DNA of 6,745 nt from Verrucomicrobiota bacterium (GTDB taxonomy: Bacteria > Verrucomicrobiota > Verrucomicrobiia > Limisphaerales > JAFMIX01), in contig JAPLTZ010000292.1 of NCBI GenBank assembly GCA_026397895.1, forward strand, positions 31,938-38,682, read 5' to 3'. How positions within the stretch are numbered: the first letter of the stretch is position 1; each line of letters opens with the position of its first letter. Made by a program: the position numbers and the translations under genes. Under the pieces are notes generated by a model. The model saw only the letters and a list, made by a program, of their open reading frames with translations. It did no database searches and had not been told where the DNA came from. Positions 5,584-6,745 of this stretch are shown piece after piece.

Positions 5584-5610
5584 ATGGCCGCAGAACGCAA
5601 AAGAGGACAA
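5584..5610 (-). promoter_or_regulatory. Promoter-like motif, copy C (upstream of the sigma gene)
   Basis: Read on the - strand: TTGTCC (5610-5605), 13 bp, GCGGCCAT (5591-5584), preceded by A-rich DNA. It ends only 10 bp before the ATG at 5573, so transcription would give an almost leaderless mRNA, or a 19-nt leader if translation begins at Met6 (5558). Position directly before an ECF sigma gene is the classic place for an autoregulated promoter. This reading is inference. Confidence 0.5.
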
Positions 5611-5640
5611 ACTATTTTTGCTTTTTTTCGGCGGGGTGGT

Positions 5641-5668
5641 CCGCAGATGGCGCCGATGGACGCAGATT
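5641..5668. repeat. Degenerate CRCAGATG-type 10-bp tandem units
   Basis: CCGCAGATGG, CGCCGATGGA and CGCAGATTG form about three diverged 10-bp units, matching the better-preserved array at 3021-3050. Both arrays follow the promoter-like motif and a GGCGGGGYGGT block at nearly equal distances (3005-3015 and 5630-5640), so the two regions are alignable over about 90 bp. Confidence 0.6.
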
Positions 5669-5669
5669 G

Positions 5670-5812
5670 TTAACGCAAAGGCGCAAGGAGTTTTCTCAAC
5701 TCCGGTCGGTTGGCTGGGAGCATCACCGTTTCGCGGCGAGGCGACCAACCATCTGCGTTCCGGCAAGACAGGCTTTACTTGGCGTCTTTGCCCCTTTGCG
5801 CCTTTGCGTTAA
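5670..5812. repeat. 143-bp element with 17-bp perfect terminal inverted repeats and period-8 ends
   Basis: TTAACGCAAAGGCGCAA (5670-5686) is exactly complementary to 5796-5812. Each end begins a period-8 array: CGCAAAGG and CGCAAGGA on the left (5674-5689). On the right, read on the - strand, the units are CGCAAAGG, CGCAAAGG, GGCAAAGA and CGCCAAGT (5808-5777). The middle carries no gene. ACGCAAAGGCGCAAAGG-type arrays are recurrent interspersed repeats in many environmental bacteria. It fills most of the space between the Kdo transferase and sigma genes and resembles a small non-autonomous element, though no target duplication is obvious. Confidence 0.8.
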
Positions 5813-5839
5813 AGTCAGGCCGGGTTTGCAGCGGCGGCG

Positions 5840-6745
5840 TCACCGTTCGGTGGGCAGCACGTAGAGGTCGCCGCCTTTGAGCTGCTGGAGGATCATCTTC
5901 ACGGTGCGGTCCACGCCGCCTTCGTTGGCGCGGATGACGGCGAGCGCGTTGCGGCCGAGTTCGGCCCGGCGCGGTTCGTCGGCGAGGAGTTCGCCGAGAA
6001 CTTTTTCCAGTTCGGCGGCGTCGCGCACCTGCACGGCGCCGTTGGCGGCGACGAGGTTGCGGGAAATCTCCGCGAAGTTCTGCATGTGCGGGCCGAAGAC
6101 CATTGCCTTGCCGAGCGCGCCCGGCTCGATGGGGTTCTGCCCGCCCTCCGCCGTGAGGCTTTTGCCGACAAAGATGACGGTGGCGGGTTCGTAGAAATAT
6201 TTCAGTTCGCCGGTGGTGTTGACGAGCAGGCACTCGACTTCGCCGGGCGCAAAGGCGGTCTTGCCATTGATTTCACTGCGATAGACAAACTTCAGGCCGC
6301 GCTCGGCGAGTTCCTTGCCGACCTGCCGGGCGCGTTCAAAATGGCGCGGGACGAGCACGAGAAACAAATCCGGGAAGCGGGCACGCAGGCGCTGGAATTG
6401 TTCGGCGAGCAAGGCTTCTTCGCCCGCGTGCGTGCTGCCGGCGACGATGATTTTGGCATTGGCCGGCACGGCGAGCTGGCGAAGGAGCGCGGGGACATCG
6501 AGCGGGGATTTGTCCTCCAGCCGCGCGGCATCGACCTTGAGGTTGCCGATGCCCTGGATGACTTCCGGGCGGCAGCCGAGTTCGCGCAGGCGGGCGGCGT
6601 CGGTCTCGTTCTGCACGCCGACGCCGGCGAAGGACGCGAAGAGCGGGCGGAACAGAAACCCGAAGCGCTTGTAGCCGCGAAAGGATTTTTCCGAGACGCG
6701 GGCGTTGACGAGGAAGACGGGGATGCCGAGTTTCTGGGCGCGCCA
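5840..6745 (-). CDS. waaA: 3-deoxy-D-manno-octulosonic acid (Kdo) transferase, C-terminal 301 residues
   Basis: This enzyme transfers Kdo from CMP-Kdo to the lipid A precursor at the cytoplasmic face of the inner membrane, beginning the lipopolysaccharide core. The frame is open to base 6745, so the first roughly 120 residues of a usual 420-430 are missing. Counted from the edge, the visible part shows the end of the N-terminal domain (PVFLVNARVSEKSFRGY, 9-25, then QNETDAARLRELG, 45-57). The CMP-Kdo-binding GT-B domain then shows AGSTHAGEE (102-110), VPRHFERA (132-139), NTTGELKYFY (176-185), VGKSLTAEGGQNPIEP (193-208) and GPHMQNF (218-224). All are hallmark blocks of the WaaA/KdtA family. An internal GTG at 6616 is not a start, because conserved family sequence continues upstream of it. 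It is followed by 266 bp of repeat DNA before the sigma gene, so co-transcription with that gene is doubtful. Confidence 0.94.
   Translation of the reverse strand, partial: WRAQKLGIPVFLVNARVSEKSFRGYKRFGFLFRPLFASFAGVGVQNETDAARLRELGCRPEVIQGIGNLKVDAARLEDKSPLDVPALLRQLAVPANAKIIVAGSTHAGEEALLAEQFQRLRARFPDLFLVLVPRHFERARQVGKELAERGLKFVYRSEINGKTAFAPGEVECLLVNTTGELKYFYEPATVIFVGKSLTAEGGQNPIEPGALGKAMVFGPHMQNFAEISRNLVAANGAVQVRDAAELEKVLGELLADEPRRAELGRNALAVIRANEGGVDRTVKMILQQLKGGDLYVLPTER

Noticed and set aside
4797..5864. A + strand ORF of 355 codons
   Set aside because: It is antisense to the sigma domain and then passes through the intergenic repeats; Arg/Gly/His-rich shadow.
5840..6616. Kdo transferase starting at the GTG at 6616
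   Set aside because: Conserved family sequence continues in frame to the window edge, so the true start is outside.

Overview
The window looks like a chromosomal segment from a Gram-negative member of the Verrucomicrobiota, probably the Limisphaerales/Pedosphaera group. A Kdo transferase implies lipopolysaccharide. The extended sigma factor and the palindrome-rich intergenic DNA match what I remember of that group. This placement rests on recognition by eye, with no database comparison. Most genes are GC-rich, but about 3540-4870 is clearly AT-richer.

Layout: the 3' part of a pyruvate kinase gene (1-879, + strand) converges on an EntS-like major facilitator exporter (876-2177, - strand), and their stop codons share one TTAA. 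Everything further right is on the - strand. In transcriptional order these are the C-terminal 301 residues of Kdo transferase (6745-5840, open at the window edge), a 530-residue sigma factor (5573-3981), a small membrane protein (3924-3538), an unrecognised 156-residue soluble protein (2864-2394) and the exporter. The gaps hold interspersed repeats and hairpins: a three-hairpin cluster at 2251-2390, a mosaic at 2958-3537, and a 143-bp element with 17-bp terminal inverted repeats at 5670-5812.

The most interesting part is the sigma-factor locus. An ECF-type sigma-70 module (sigma2 and sigma4) is fused in one reading frame to hydrophobic segments, a coiled coil and a C-terminal region containing two copies of a 40-residue module. 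The gene's GC content drops sharply where the DNA-binding part ends. A bipartite motif (TTGTCC, a 13-14 bp spacer, then GCGG[CG]CAT) lies just upstream of the sigma gene, the small membrane protein and, further away, the 156-residue protein. This suggests a self-controlled, membrane-tethered sigma factor with a small local regulon. The motif and architecture are visible in the sequence; the regulatory link is inference.

The flanking genes (pyruvate kinase, exporter, Kdo transferase) look like ordinary housekeeping or envelope functions with no evident link to the sigma locus.
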